Source of the DNA: Streptococcus australis
Lineage (GTDB): Bacteria; Bacillota; Bacilli; Lactobacillales; Streptococcaceae
Assembly: GCF_003943615.1 (NCBI RefSeq)
Contig: NZ_RJPZ01000001.1
Location: 182,481-246,480 of the forward strand
Direction: 5' to 3'
Length of the DNA: 64,000 nt
A model generated the notes under the pieces. The model was not told where the DNA came from and made no database searches. It worked only from the letters and a program-made list of their open reading frames with translations. A program made the position numbers and the translations under genes. Below, one piece after another: positions 19,120-28,653 of the stretch; positions within the stretch are counted from its first letter, which is position 1, and each line of letters opens with the position of its first letter.

Positions 19120-19266
19120 GTATTGAGTTTTCTGCAGTGAGTAAAGTGCATGAAACTTTTTTGTTTCATGCACTCGGGAGTTTTGAAACTTTAGGTTCAA
19201 AACTAAGTCATGGAACTTCTACGAAGTTCGCTGACGTCCGAACTCACCTAAGGAAAATCTCAATAC
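19120..19266 (-). repeat. family 1 structured repeat, copy B
   Basis: The homologue of copy A in reverse orientation. The outer arms are GTATTGAG and CTCAATAC. The internal hairpins are GTGCATGAAAC / GTTTCATGCAC (19146-19173), AGTTTTGAA / TTCAAAACT and AACTTC-TAC-GAAGTT. Arm sequences differ from copies A and C, but pairing is kept. It lies in the 337-bp gap between the GST stop and trmK; nothing else but the GC-rich terminator was found in that gap. Confidence 0.85.
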
Positions 19267-19305
19267 AATTGAATTATCCAAATCAAGAATAATCATGCTT
19301 AAACA

Positions 19306-20094
19306 TTAGTCGATTTCCTTATATTCTACTTCCAAGCCTCGTTGCACAGCTGGGCGATTGGCAATTTTCTCTGTCCAAGCTTGCAAATGCTTGTATTCCT
19401 TCACATCTAAGAAAAATCCTGCTCGGTCCCAGACCTTGTCTTGGGCTAGACGGCCATACCAGGACCAGATGGCGATATCTGCAATCGTATAGTCATCTCC
19501 TGCGATATAAGGTTTAGTCGCCAATTCTTTGTCAAGCAGGTCCAATTGGCGTTTAGCTTCCATGGCAAATCGGTTGATGGCATACTCAATTTTTTCAGGA
19601 GCGTAGTGGAAGAAATGGCCAAAACCTCCCCCTAAGAAAGGTGCAGCTCCTGTCTGCCAGAAGAGCCAGTTGAGCACTTCTGTCCGTTTAGCAGGATCTG
19701 TAGGAATCAATTTCCCAAATTTCTCTGCTAGATACAAGAGAATATTGGCTGATTCAAAGACCCGAATGGCTGGATCTCCTGATTGATCCAACATAGCTGG
19801 AATTTTTGAATTGGGATTGATGGCTACAAAGTCACTGCCAAATTGGTCCCCATCACCAATCTTGATGCGATAAGCGTCATAGCCTGCATCCATTCCCAAC
19901 TCTTTCAATTCTTCCAGCATAATAGTCACCTTAATCCCATTAGGTGTTGGAAGGGTATAGAGTTGGAAAGGCTGGTCACCTTTTGGAAGGCTTTGTTCAA
20001 AACGGGCACCTGCTGTTGGTTGGTTCAAGCCACCCCAAGCTCCACCCATTTGACTTGGTGCTTCCCATACTTCTGGTAATTGATAGTCTGACAT
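19306..20094 (-). CDS. glutathione S-transferase family protein, YghU-like
   Basis: A 262-aa protein with a long N-terminal extension (VWEAPSQMGGAWGGLNQPTAG) typical of YghU/Ure2-like disulfide-bond oxidoreductases. A thioredoxin-fold domain follows (FQLYTLPTPNGIKVTIMLEE; the cis-Pro region is NSKIPAML), then an all-alpha C-terminal domain from about residue 120 (ADIAIWSWYG). YghU-type enzymes reduce disulfides or peroxides with glutathione. Streptococci take up or make glutathione, so the substrate is plausible. It is monocistronic. Confidence 0.9.
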   Translation of the reverse strand: MSDYQLPEVWEAPSQMGGAWGGLNQPTAGARFEQSLPKGDQPFQLYTLPTPNGIKVTIMLEELKELGMDAGYDAYRIKIGDGDQFGSDFVAINPNSKIPAMLDQSGDPAIRVFESANILLYLAEKFGKLIPTDPAKRTEVLNWLFWQTGAAPFLGGGFGHFFHYAPEKIEYAINRFAMEAKRQLDLLDKELATKPYIAGDDYTIADIAIWSWYGRLAQDKVWDRAGFFLDVKEYKHLQAWTEKIANRPAVQRGLEVEYKEID

Positions 20095-20174
20095 CTCTTT
20101 TCTCCTTTTTCTGAGTTACTACTAGCATATCAAATCCAGACGCTACTTTCAAAAATCTGCTACGATAGCTTTAC

Positions 20175-20202
20175 TTGACTTTTCTTGGCAAAATGATAGT
20201 AT
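20175..20202 (+). promoter_or_regulatory. promoter of the adenosine deaminase gene
   Basis: A TTGACT -35 and TAGTAT -10 are spaced by 16 nt, about 30 nt before the start codon. An AAGGAG ribosome binding site follows. Confidence 0.6.
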
Positions 20203-20231
20203 AGAAAAAATATATTTTAAGGAGAAAAAAT

Positions 20232-21251
20232 ATGTCCACGATTGACTTTCATAGTTTGGCAAAGACAGAATTGCACTGCCACTTAGACGGTTCCTTGTCA
20301 CTTCCGACTATTCGCCAATTGGCAGCCATGGCCAATATTGACCTTCCTACTAGCGATGAAGAACTCAAACACCATGTCACTGCACCTGCCCACTGTGAAA
20401 ATCTCTTAGACTATTTGGAGGCCTTTGACTACATTCGCCCTCTCCTTCAAACCAAGGAAGCCTTGACTCTTGCTGCTTACGATGTGGCTAAGCAAGCTGC
20501 TCTGGAGAATGTCCTCTACCTCGAGGTTCGTTTTGCTCCAGAATTGTCCATGGACCAAGGGCTTACCGTCCCAGAAACTATCGATGCTGTCTGCGAAGGA
20601 CTGCGCCAAGCCCAGGATGAATTTGGCATTGTTGCAAAAGCCCTGGTCTGTGGCATGCGCCAGTCCGATCAAGAACTCACCTCTCGCATCCTGGCAGAAG
20701 CCAACCAGGTCACTGATCAAGATTTTGTTGGTTTTGACTTCGCTGGAGATGAACACCACTATCCACCACAAGCCATTGACGCCCTCATCCAACAGGTCAA
20801 GAGCTACAATCGTCCTATGACCCTTCATGCGGGTGAATGCCACTGTCCAGCCAATGTCGCTCACTCCATAGCCTATGGGATCAAACGAAATGGCCATGTG
20901 ACCTTACTCGCCTATGAACCAGAACTTCTAAAAGAGTTTGTGAAAAACGGGGTCACCGGTGAGCTCTGCTTGACCAGTAACCTTCAAACCAAGGCTGCTG
21001 CCACTGTGGAGGACTTCCCTTACCTCAAGATGAAGGAAGCACAAGCTCACATCAGTATCAACACCGATAACCGGACCGTCTCTGATACAGATTTGACCAA
21101 GGAGTACGCCCTCTACCATCAGCACTTCCAAACGACACCAGCTGACTTTTACCAGCATAATGTCGATGCCATCCAGGCTTCCTTTGCTAGCGAGGAGGAA
21201 AAACAAGAGCTCCTCACCAAACTAGAAAAAGCCTACGCAGACTATTTATAA
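20232..21251 (+). CDS. add: adenosine deaminase
   Basis: This purine-salvage enzyme converts adenosine to inosine. The 339-aa TIM-barrel protein has the N-terminal zinc-binding [16 protein letters not shown] (about residues 14-29), the catalytic HAGE (about residue 200) and the metal-binding Asp in [10 protein letters not shown]. The apt gene lies nearby but on the other strand and is not linked. Length and motifs support ADA rather than the adenine deaminase paralogue; that distinction is not certain from sequence alone. Confidence 0.93.
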   Translation: MSTIDFHSLAKTELHCHLDGSLSLPTIRQLAAMANIDLPTSDEELKHHVTAPAHCENLLDYLEAFDYIRPLLQTKEALTLAAYDVAKQAALENVLYLEVRFAPELSMDQGLTVPETIDAVCEGLRQAQDEFGIVAKALVCGMRQSDQELTSRILAEANQVTDQDFVGFDFAGDEHHYPPQAIDALIQQVKSYNRPMTLHAGECHCPANVAHSIAYGIKRNGHVTLLAYEPELLKEFVKNGVTGELCLTSNLQTKAAATVEDFPYLKMKEAQAHISINTDNRTVSDTDLTKEYALYHQHFQTTPADFYQHNVDAIQASFASEEEKQELLTKLEKAYADYL

Positions 21252-21254
21252 ACG

Positions 21255-21288
21255 AAAAAACTAGCACTTTATGAGTGCTAGTTTTTTT
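21255..21288. terminator. bidirectional terminator between add and dnaD
   Basis: An AAAAACTAGCACT / AGTGCTAGTTTTT stem with A and T runs on both sides serves the convergent genes. It touches the dnaD stop codon. Confidence 0.9.
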
Positions 21289-21973
21289 AATCTTTCCATA
21301 AATCCATGGCCTGTAAGAAATCATCTGAAACCGTGACATTTTCAGGCTGAAGAGCTTCCCGTTCTTGTTGCTTGATTTTTAATTGTGTCAAACTAGTAAT
21401 GCCTTCACGTCGCCAATTGCGCAAGATGGCTTGAATATACTTCCAGTGAGGCTTGCCATTAAAGACAGCTTCTCTCAAGGCAGCCTTAACAATGTCTGGA
21501 TCCGTTTGGTCCTGTTTGACTGTCTGTGTCAAATCTTCGATTTCAAATGGAGTCAATAAACGGCCCAACTCCTGCTCAAATGTTTTGACCAAATCAGCCA
21601 GTTCATTCTCTGCCTGCTTGCCTTGCCCACGCTGAGACGCCTCTGTCTTACTTTGAAGCAAGTCATCCAGGCGTTCGAGGGCAATAGTCGCATCAAAAAG
21701 AACTTCAATCTCTCCATCTAGCTCAATAGTCCGATATTGGAGCAAACCTTGGTTGGTCAGGCGAGACATGGACTGGTTCACTTCTGTGACAGACTTGCCA
21801 ATCGCATCTGCAATTTGATTAGGTGTGAGGCTGGATTGGTTGGTCGTATTTTGCAAATAAAAGAACTGCCAAACCAGAAAATCCTCTGCGTCTTTAAATA
21901 AGTGTTGATAATGGAAAAGTAAGGCACTTGGTATGACCAAATTGCCCGACTTAAATGCTTGTGAATATGTCAT
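21287..21973 (-). CDS. dnaD: DnaD-family replication initiation protein
   Basis: DnaD helps load the replicative helicase in Firmicutes. The 228-aa protein has an N-terminal winged helix (about 1-100, with LTPNQIADAIGKSVTEVNQS) and a C-terminal DnaB_2 domain (about 125-205). The domain ends in the diagnostic YIQAILRNW motif. It lies 9 nt after metA; the two are probably co-transcribed although unrelated in function. Confidence 0.92.
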   Translation of the reverse strand: MTYSQAFKSGNLVIPSALLFHYQHLFKDAEDFLVWQFFYLQNTTNQSSLTPNQIADAIGKSVTEVNQSMSRLTNQGLLQYRTIELDGEIEVLFDATIALERLDDLLQSKTEASQRGQGKQAENELADLVKTFEQELGRLLTPFEIEDLTQTVKQDQTDPDIVKAALREAVFNGKPHWKYIQAILRNWRREGITSLTQLKIKQQEREALQPENVTVSDDFLQAMDLWKD

Positions 21974-21982
21974 ACTACCCCT

Positions 21983-22927
21983 TTATAGGTAACCATAAAA
22001 TGAAATATCTTTTTCCAACTCCTCCAAACGATAAGGAGTTTCTTGGTAAACTGCATAATTGATCCAATTACTAAAGAAGTTGGCTGCCGCTAAATTCCAC
22101 CGCATCCGAGGGTCACGACTGCTGTCATCCTGATCATAATAATTCTTGGGAAGATCTGGATTCAAGCCTGCTTTCACATCCCGCTGGTATTCCTTGGCCA
22201 AGGTATCACGGTCATATTCCAAATGGCCAAAACTATAGACCTCTCGAAGGTCTGGGCTGGCCAGGATAGATAGTCCTACTTCACTGCCTTGAGCTAAGAC
22301 TTGCAAGTTGCTCTTGTCTAGCACTTCTTTGAGGGGGACATCCGTATAACGTGAGTGAGGGGCCAAAAAAGCATCGTCAAAACCACGCATCAAACGGTTC
22401 TGTGGATTCAGGACGGTTTGCTCATAAATCCCAGATAGCTTGTCGCACAGAGCTACCTTTTCAATGCCGTAGCGGTAATAGAGACCAGCTTGGGCACCCC
22501 AACAAAGATGCAAGGTCGAAAAGACATGGCGTTTAGACCAATCAAAGACCTTTGTTAATTCTTCCCAGTAATCCACTTCCTCAAAGGCTAATTTCTCAAC
22601 TGGAGCTCCAGTAATGATCAAGCCGTCATAATAGTTCTCTTTAATATCCTCGAAGGATTTGTAGAAGACTTCCATATGTTCTGCCGCTGTCGTCTTAGAC
22701 TCATGGCTGGTCATATAGAGGAAATCCACATTGATCTGTAAGGGAGTATTGGCCAAGAGGCGTAACAGTTGAGTCTCAGTGGCTACCTTAGTTGGCATGA
22801 GATTCAAAATCAGAACATTCATCGGACGAATATCTTGGTGCGTTGCCCGAATATCATCCATGACAAAAATATTTTCTGAGCGAAGAATATCAACTGCTGG
22901 TAATTTCTTATCTAAGGTAATTGGCAT
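21983..22927 (-). CDS. metA: homoserine O-acetyltransferase (MetA)
   Basis: MetA activates homoserine for methionine synthesis. The 314-aa protein has the catalytic Cys in [11 protein letters not shown] (C142) and the His/Glu pair in FGHLEYDRD (about 235-237). Residue 111 is Glu (GAPVEKLAF); in this family Glu111 goes with acetyl-CoA and Gly111 with succinyl-CoA, so acetyl transfer is predicted. The promoter carries a perfect MET-box at 23012, which implies repression or activation by an MtaR/MetR-type regulator. It is followed by dnaD. Confidence 0.95.
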   Translation of the reverse strand: MPITLDKKLPAVDILRSENIFVMDDIRATHQDIRPMNVLILNLMPTKVATETQLLRLLANTPLQINVDFLYMTSHESKTTAAEHMEVFYKSFEDIKENYYDGLIITGAPVEKLAFEEVDYWEELTKVFDWSKRHVFSTLHLCWGAQAGLYYRYGIEKVALCDKLSGIYEQTVLNPQNRLMRGFDDAFLAPHSRYTDVPLKEVLDKSNLQVLAQGSEVGLSILASPDLREVYSFGHLEYDRDTLAKEYQRDVKAGLNPDLPKNYYDQDDSSRDPRMRWNLAAANFFSNWINYAVYQETPYRLEELEKDISFYGYL

Positions 22928-22960
22928 AAAAAGCTCCCATCTTACAAGTTGTTACCTCTT

Positions 22961-22989
22961 ATTATAAGACAGGAGCATATAGTTTTCAA
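22961..22989 (-). promoter_or_regulatory. promoter of metA
   Basis: On the minus strand a TTGAAA -35 and TATAAT -10 are separated by 17 nt. A degenerate second MET-box (22978-22994) overlaps the -35. Confidence 0.8.
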
Positions 22990-23011
22990 TTATGGTTTTT
23001 CTCTATCCAGA

Positions 23012-23028
23012 TATAGTTCTAAACTATA
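23012..23028. promoter_or_regulatory. MET-box upstream of metA
   Basis: The 17-bp palindrome TATAGTT-CTA-AACTATA matches the MET-box consensus described for methionine genes of Streptococcaceae. It lies 23 bp upstream of the -35 and directly abuts the apt stop codon. Confidence 0.75.
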
Positions 23029-23541
23029 TTAGTAATGCATCAAGACTTTGTAGTCGTAATCTCCGATTGCTTCGCGGCCTTTGAGATCATCGAGCTCGAT
23101 CAAGAAGGCACAACCTGCAACCACTCCACCGAGTTTTTCAATCATTTCGATGGTTGCTTTAACCGTACCACCTGTTGCCAAGAGGTCATCGACGATGAGA
23201 ACGCGTTGACCTGGTTTGATAGCATCAGCGTGCATGGTCAAGGTATCCACACCGTATTCTTTTTCGTAGTCCGCTGAGATGACTTCACGTGGCAATTTAC
23301 CAGGTTTACGAACAGGCGCAAAACCAATACCGAGCTCGAAAGCGACCGGACATCCAACGATGAAACCACGCGCTTCAGGGCCGACAATCATGTCGATTTT
23401 CTTATCGGTTGCGTATTGAACGATTTCACGAATCGCATAACTATAAGCATTGCCATCTGCCATTAAAGGGCTGATATCACGGAAGGTAATCCCTTCTTGT
23501 GGATAGTTTTCAATGCTTGCAATGTAATCTTTTAAATTCAT
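23029..23541 (-). CDS. apt: adenine phosphoribosyltransferase
   Basis: Apt salvages adenine to AMP using PRPP. The 170-aa length is normal. The PRPP-binding loop is [16 protein letters not shown] (about residues 121-136), and [18 protein letters not shown] is the family core. It lies downstream of recJ on the same strand, as in other streptococci, separated by about 150 nt in which I see no clear terminator. Confidence 0.97.
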   Translation of the reverse strand: MNLKDYIASIENYPQEGITFRDISPLMADGNAYSYAIREIVQYATDKKIDMIVGPEARGFIVGCPVAFELGIGFAPVRKPGKLPREVISADYEKEYGVDTLTMHADAIKPGQRVLIVDDLLATGGTVKATIEMIEKLGGVVAGCAFLIELDDLKGREAIGDYDYKVLMHY

Positions 23542-23690
23542 GGTTAACTTTCTTTCATAAAAAATTTTTACATTCCATTATACCATGAATTCTACTAACT
23601 TGCATCATTTTTGCCAAATCATTTTCCCAAACACCTACAACGATAGTAAAAGGAAGAAAGGGCTGAGCCAAAGGAATAATTTCTTCTTGT

Positions 23691-25907
23691 TCATTGCATC
23701 GAATCCGTTAAATACTCATAAATTTCTTGCACAGATCCTAGGGCCATGAGTTCTTGGTCTTTGACCGTCTGCACCAAATCCTGATAGATGGAACTAGAGG
23801 CAATCTCCTTCTTCTCCGCATCCTTGTTGACAGTCATGATGCCATTTTCAATCTGGACAAAGCCTAATTCTTGGAAAATCTGGATCATCTTGATCAACAA
23901 AATCTGTGGAATCTTGAGGTAGTCAGATAGTTGGCCTAGCTTATGGCGGATATCAAACTCAGGGAACTGATATAGTGTCTTATAGAGTTTGGCATATTGA
24001 TCCCGGCTACCGTAGCCAGTCAGATAATAGGCCTTGTCTAGTTGATTCTTAAAATAGACCGCTTGGAAGCTCTGTTCTTGGAAAAGGGCCTTCAAGTCAG
24101 CCAGGTCATCCGGTATGCGATCAATGACAATGGCGGCTGAATCTACTCTTCCTTCTAACTGACTAAAGAGCGGGATAGCTTGTGGGAGAGGAGCATTCTT
24201 TCCTCGGATATTGTAAAGTTGCACACCTTCTACACGGGCATCCACCACCATCAATTGCAGGGTGGTCTGTCCATTCCATTGATTGATGGCCAAGGATACT
24301 ACCAACTCCAAATTTTTCGCTTGGGAGAATTCCAATTCCAAATGACCCTGACCAAAAGCCACCACATCAAAGCGGGCATTGCCTTTTTGAATCTTCAACT
24401 TGAGATGGTCATTTCCTGCTCCCATGGTCCGGCTAGACTCCACTTGGAAATCTCGAATGTAAAAGACGGGTTTCTTATGGTCCATCCCAAAAGGTGCTAG
24501 ACGATCAAAGCTCTTCAAGGTATCCAAGGTCAGCTCTTCAAGATCCAACTCCTCATCTACAAAGAGAGTAGATTTAGCCGTCAGGTCAATCCCTTTTTCA
24601 CGAATATAATCAGAAAAAATCTCGGTCAGGCGAGGAAGATTATCTACTTCCAACGTCATACCAGCTGCACCCGCATGGCCCCCAAAGGCGATAAAAAGAT
24701 CACGATGGGGATCCAGGGCTTCAAAAATATGGACACTTTCGGGGCTTCGCGCACTGCCCTTGGCCTTGCCTTGGTCAATAGTCAAGACAATGATAGGCTG
24801 ATGGAGCTCTTCTAGCAGTCGACCTGCCACGATTCCTAAGACACCAGGATTCCATCCTTCTTTGGCCAAGATTTGAACCGAAAGACTTGGATCAACCATA
24901 GCTTTGGCCTCATCATAGATGGCTTGCACAATCTCCTTGCGCTCTTCGTTCTTGGCTTGAATCATCAGCGCAATCTCTAGCGCTTCTTCGTCATCAAAGC
25001 CTGTCAAGAGCTCGATCGCTGGATTAGGGTCATCCAAGCGACCCAAGGCATTGAGACGAGGGGCAATCTGGAAACCAACCGTTTCTTCATTTACATCTTG
25101 AGGGGCGATGGAGGCCAACTTGAGCATTTCCTGAAGGCCGATCCGTTGGGTTTGACGAAGGACACCTAGGCCATACTTGACTAAGATGCGGTTTTCATCT
25201 GTCAAACTGACCATATCCGCAATGGTCCCAATGGCTACCAAATCTAGAAAATCTAGAGGCACCTCCTCTAGAAGGGCACAGGCCAACTTAAAGGCAACCC
25301 CACAGCCTGCTAGATGCTTGAAAGGGTAATCGGCATCTGGATGTTCCGGGTGAATAATGGCATAGGCATCTGGTAGGACTTCTGGCATGGCATGGTGGTC
25401 CGTCACAATGACATCTACTCCCATGCTTTGGGCCAAGTCAATGGCTTCGTGTCCAGCTACTCCATTGTCTACCGTGATGATGAGGGAAATCCCCTGCTGT
25501 TCGATAAAGTACTTGTAGACACTGGCATTGGGACCGTACCCATCTGTAAAGCGGTTGGGTAGATAGACTGCTACTTCCGCCCCCATCTGCTCCAAGGTTT
25601 CCTTCATGATAGAAGCGGCCGTCATCCCGTCTGCATCATAGTCTCCATAAACTAGGATTTGTTCATAGTCTTCAATAGCCTGGCGAATCCGATCCACTGC
25701 CTTGTCCATATCGTGAAGCAGGTAGGGATCATGGATATCTTCTAGCTGCGGTTCTAGAAAACGATCCAGCGCTTCTTCCGACTGGATCCCTCGTTCTCCC
25801 AGTAACTTGGCTGCGGATGCTTCTAATCCTCTCTTCTTTGCTTGCGCCAAAAACGTATCATCTGAAAAGGGCGCAGCAAACTGCCATTCATATTTTGACG
25901 TGATCAT
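23691..25907 (-). CDS. recJ: single-stranded-DNA-specific exonuclease RecJ
   Basis: RecJ degrades single-stranded DNA 5' to 3' in recombination and repair. The 738-aa protein has the DHH phosphoesterase motifs LVYGDYDADGMTAA (about residues 83-96) and VIVTDHHAMPE (about 165-175), the DHHA1 domain with FGGHAGAAGMTL, and an OB domain (about 465-560). A C-terminal extension of about 160 residues is present, as in other Lactobacillales RecJ proteins. Confidence 0.96.
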   Translation of the reverse strand: MITSKYEWQFAAPFSDDTFLAQAKKRGLEASAAKLLGERGIQSEEALDRFLEPQLEDIHDPYLLHDMDKAVDRIRQAIEDYEQILVYGDYDADGMTAASIMKETLEQMGAEVAVYLPNRFTDGYGPNASVYKYFIEQQGISLIITVDNGVAGHEAIDLAQSMGVDVIVTDHHAMPEVLPDAYAIIHPEHPDADYPFKHLAGCGVAFKLACALLEEVPLDFLDLVAIGTIADMVSLTDENRILVKYGLGVLRQTQRIGLQEMLKLASIAPQDVNEETVGFQIAPRLNALGRLDDPNPAIELLTGFDDEEALEIALMIQAKNEERKEIVQAIYDEAKAMVDPSLSVQILAKEGWNPGVLGIVAGRLLEELHQPIIVLTIDQGKAKGSARSPESVHIFEALDPHRDLFIAFGGHAGAAGMTLEVDNLPRLTEIFSDYIREKGIDLTAKSTLFVDEELDLEELTLDTLKSFDRLAPFGMDHKKPVFYIRDFQVESSRTMGAGNDHLKLKIQKGNARFDVVAFGQGHLELEFSQAKNLELVVSLAINQWNGQTTLQLMVVDARVEGVQLYNIRGKNAPLPQAIPLFSQLEGRVDSAAIVIDRIPDDLADLKALFQEQSFQAVYFKNQLDKAYYLTGYGSRDQYAKLYKTLYQFPEFDIRHKLGQLSDYLKIPQILLIKMIQIFQELGFVQIENGIMTVNKDAEKKEIASSSIYQDLVQTVKDQELMALGSVQEIYEYLTDSMQ

Positions 25908-26169
25908 CTCGGTCCTTGTCTCCTGTTTTTCTTATCAGCATATTATAACATGAAAGCCAGGAATCAGGAAAATGAAAGAGCATATTTGGAAAGATTGGGA
26001 AGAGCAAATAGAAGATAACCCATTATAGTTTCCCCACTAACACACTGGAACCCCATTTCAAGTGTATCCATTAGAATCACTCTATCTCCGCTAAATTCAT
26101 TTTACGAATGACTGACGCTCCCTATAAATAGTTTCTACTATATTTTTTTATTATTGAGATACAAATTAC

Positions 26170-26197
26170 TTGACACTGCAAAGGATTGTAATATAAT
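26170..26197 (+). promoter_or_regulatory. promoter of the LPXTG surface protein gene
   Basis: TTGACA and TATAAT are spaced by 16 nt. Transcription from here leaves a leader of about 305 nt before the GTG start. The rest of the 25908-26169 stretch is AT-rich and I see no gene in it. Confidence 0.8.
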
Positions 26198-26203
26198 ATA
26201 AGT

Positions 26204-26510
26204 GGCTTTAAATTATATGGTAACGGACTGATCGGTTTTTTCAGCCGTCTTGGTTTGAAATCCTTTACTTTATGGCCATTTGAGTTATTAATTCTGTGTG
26301 TGGAAAGGACAATCAGTTTTTTGTTTTAAGCTGTCACAGTCGACTTCCCCTTTTCTCTAGCTACAACGATGGTCTCTACCATTCACTCCTAGCAGAAAAA
26401 CCGTCATAAACATCTAACCGACTCCTTGTCGGTATAGGGCTGGACACGCTTAAAATGTGTGGAAAAAAAGTGATGTACTTCCAAACCAGGAAAAAGGAAT
26501 GGAGGAACAA
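26204..26510 (+). other. long 5' leader of the surface protein mRNA
   Basis: About 305 nt lie between the predicted transcription start and the start codon, with no credible gene. It contains small hairpins, for example CCGAC-TCCTTG-TCGG at 26417-26432, and several T runs (near 26236 and 26318). No known riboswitch was recognised. The length suggests post-transcriptional control, but that is inference. Confidence 0.45.
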
Positions 26511-28481
26511 GTGAAAACTTTCTATAAAAAATTATTCGCGTTTGTAGCAATGATTAGTGTAGTTGCTCTTGGTTTGTCAATCATCAAGCCAGTTTCTGCA
26601 GCAACTGTTACACCAACCATTACAAACCTCAAAGCAAATGCAAATGGTCAAAAGGTTACATTTTCTTTTGACTGGGACTTGACAGGAATTTCTGTTAAGG
26701 AAGGTGATACGTTTACTATCGACGCTCCAGAAGGTGTCAATATTACTGAAATCGCAACACAATCACTACAAGCAAACGGTGCTGAAGTGGCGACTGTTTC
26801 AATGACAGGTAAAAAGATTACTTTTACTTTCAAAAAAGCAATCGAATCAATGAACCAAAACGTAAAAGGTGGATTCTCATACAAAGCGGAATGGGATAAC
26901 ACTCCAGGAAACCCTGGCAACAAAACAGCTACTTCAAAAGTAGGTTCTGAATCAGTGGTAATCACTCGTCCTGATGGACCTGGCATATTTGAATCTGTGA
27001 TCAATAAATATAACCTTACTGGGGACTATGTTACTAAGCAATTCAAATTAGATGCATCTGAAAACTATGCATGGATGAATGTTGGAGATGACTACTATCT
27101 TACAAAATGGTTCATCCGTATCAATGGAGATGGCAAAAAACAAGCCATCACTAACCCAGTTGTTACTGACCGTATCCAAGCTCCAGCGGTAGATTACTCT
27201 AAAATCACTTTTGCTCCAGCTGCGAACCATGCAGCAAGTGAATTCTTCGTGGGAACTTACTTAAAACCATCATTCACATTAAGAAAAGGTGGACAAGTAG
27301 TTGCTTCAGGTTGGGATTTCTGGAAACATGTTAAGTTCGATGCAGATGGCAACGGATTTACTGTGAATTTATCAGATGTAAGTGATGTGTTCAAAACAGC
27401 TACAGACGAAGAATTAATCGTTGAATACCAAACATTAATTCCTAAGACTACAATTCGTGTAGACAACAACGCTACATTGAAAGCTGACGAAATTACAACT
27501 CCACAAGAAGATCCAGCATTCTGGAATAACACAGAATTGAATTTCTGGGTAACTGGTGACACAACTGTTACAGTTCAAAAAGAATGGGTTGGAGATAGCG
27601 AAGCAGACCGTAAAGATATCACTGTTCAATTGTATGCCGACGGCCAAGCTTTAGAAGGAATGACACAAACTCTTACAAAAGCTTCTGGTTGGCAAGCAGC
27701 ATTTACGAATTTGCCAGGTATCAAAGACGGTAAGAAGATTGAGTACTCAGTAGTGGAAACAAACACACCTGAAGGTTACACTTCAAAAGTCGAAAAAATT
27801 GATGATGCTAACGTGATTAAGGTTATTAACACATCAAACAAACCAACTACAACAACCACTACTACGACTACTACAACCACTACAACTACAACTGAAGAGT
27901 CAACTACTTCAACTACTACAACTACTGAAGAACCGACTACTACAACTACTACAACTACTGAAGAACCGACTACTTCAACTACTACAACTACTGAAGAGCC
28001 AACTACTTCAACCACTACAACAACTGGAGAGCCTTCGACTACAGTAACTACTACACCTGAAACTCCTGCTACATCTGTTTCTACAGAGGAGCCTTCAACA
28101 ACAACTACTACAACTACAACTGAAGACAAAGGTACAACAACAACTACTACAACTGCAACTGAAGACAAAGGTACAACAACAACTACTACAACTACAACTG
28201 AAGACAAAGGCACAACAACTACAACTGAAGACAAAGGCACAACAACTACAACTGAAGACAAAGGCACAACAACTACAACTAAAGAACCTAAGACAAGTAA
28301 ATCTACTGAAGATAGTACTACTACAACACCTGAAAATCCAACCGGACCAAACGGTAATGGTGGCGGACGTAAGAAACTTCTTCCAAGCACAGGTGAAGTT
28401 GTCGCAACAGGTCTTGTTCTTACAGGAGTATTGATCTTGGCTGGTGCCGTTGTCTTGAAACGTAAAATGACTGATAACTAA
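26511..28481 (+). CDS. LPXTG-anchored MSCRAMM-type adhesin with Thr-rich stalk
   Basis: The chosen start is GTG at the end of a GGAGGAACAA site; an ATG frame 18 codons upstream has no ribosome binding site. The 656-aa product begins with a signal peptide (1-31, ending KPVSAA). Two beta-rich adhesin domains of the collagen-binding/SdrG type follow (about 32-345), then one Cna_B domain (about 350-437; TVTVQKEWVGDSEADRKDI). The stalk (about 440-610) is almost only Thr with Glu-Glu-Pro and Glu-Asp-Lys-Gly interruptions. The anchor is LPSTGE (624-629), then a hydrophobic helix and KRKMTDN. Sortase A would attach it to the wall. The ligand is unknown. Confidence 0.93.
   Translation: MKTFYKKLFAFVAMISVVALGLSIIKPVSAATVTPTITNLKANANGQKVTFSFDWDLTGISVKEGDTFTIDAPEGVNITEIATQSLQANGAEVATVSMTGKKITFTFKKAIESMNQNVKGGFSYKAEWDNTPGNPGNKTATSKVGSESVVITRPDGPGIFESVINKYNLTGDYVTKQFKLDASENYAWMNVGDDYYLTKWFIRINGDGKKQAITNPVVTDRIQAPAVDYSKITFAPAANHAASEFFVGTYLKPSFTLRKGGQVVASGWDFWKHVKFDADGNGFTVNLSDVSDVFKTATDEELIVEYQTLIPKTTIRVDNNATLKADEITTPQEDPAFWNNTELNFWVTGDTTVTVQKEWVGDSEADRKDITVQLYADGQALEGMTQTLTKASGWQAAFTNLPGIKDGKKIEYSVVETNTPEGYTSKVEKIDDANVIKVINTSNKPTTTTTTTTTTTTTTTTEESTTSTTTTTEEPTTTTTTTTEEPTTSTTTTTEEPTTSTTTTTGEPSTTVTTTPETPATSVSTEEPSTTTTTTTTEDKGTTTTTTTATEDKGTTTTTTTTTEDKGTTTTTEDKGTTTTTEDKGTTTTTKEPKTSKSTEDSTTTTPENPTGPNGNGGGRKKLLPSTGEVVATGLVLTGVLILAGAVVLKRKMTDN
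27840..28290 (+). repeat. Thr-codon tandem repeat tract encoding the stalk
   Basis: Degenerate ACT/ACA/ACC codon runs are punctuated by GAAGAACCG-type units in the first half and by near-identical GAAGACAAAGG units in the second half. Such DNA expands and contracts by slippage or recombination, so stalk length probably varies between strains. The tract lies in frame, so changes in multiples of three keep the anchor. Confidence 0.85.
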
Positions 28482-28540
28482 TTCAGTTCAGATAACTACT
28501 ATTAGCTTGCACTAGCTCCACCTCCTAGTCACTAATAGCC

Positions 28541-28572
28541 AGAGAGAGAATCACATTCTCTCTCTTTTTTGT
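28541..28572 (+). terminator. terminator of the adhesin gene
   Basis: AGAGAGAGAAT / ATTCTCTCTCT stem followed by TTTTTT. Confidence 0.9.
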
Positions 28573-28628
28573 TGCTTAAAAAGAATTTTATTACTAGCTA
28601 GTTGTTTCTACCGCTCTAGTTGCTACAG

Positions 28629-28651
28629 AAAAAGACTTCCTCACGGAAGTC
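28629..28651 (-). terminator. terminator of the GNAT-methyltransferase-SDR-rnz series
   Basis: A GACTTCC / GGAAGTC stem with a T run on the minus-strand side, directly after the GNAT stop codon. Confidence 0.85.
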
Positions 28652-28653
28652 CA

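Noticed and set aside
26457..26510. Upstream ATG as the start of the adhesin
   Set aside because: No ribosome binding site, and it would place 18 polar residues before the signal peptide; the GTG behind GGAGGAACAA is better.
27776..28390. Long minus-strand open frame opposite the adhesin stalk (Val-rich, about 204 codons)
   Set aside because: It is the reverse complement of the Thr-codon repeat tract (ACN read as VVV). It has no ribosome binding site and no protein-like composition.
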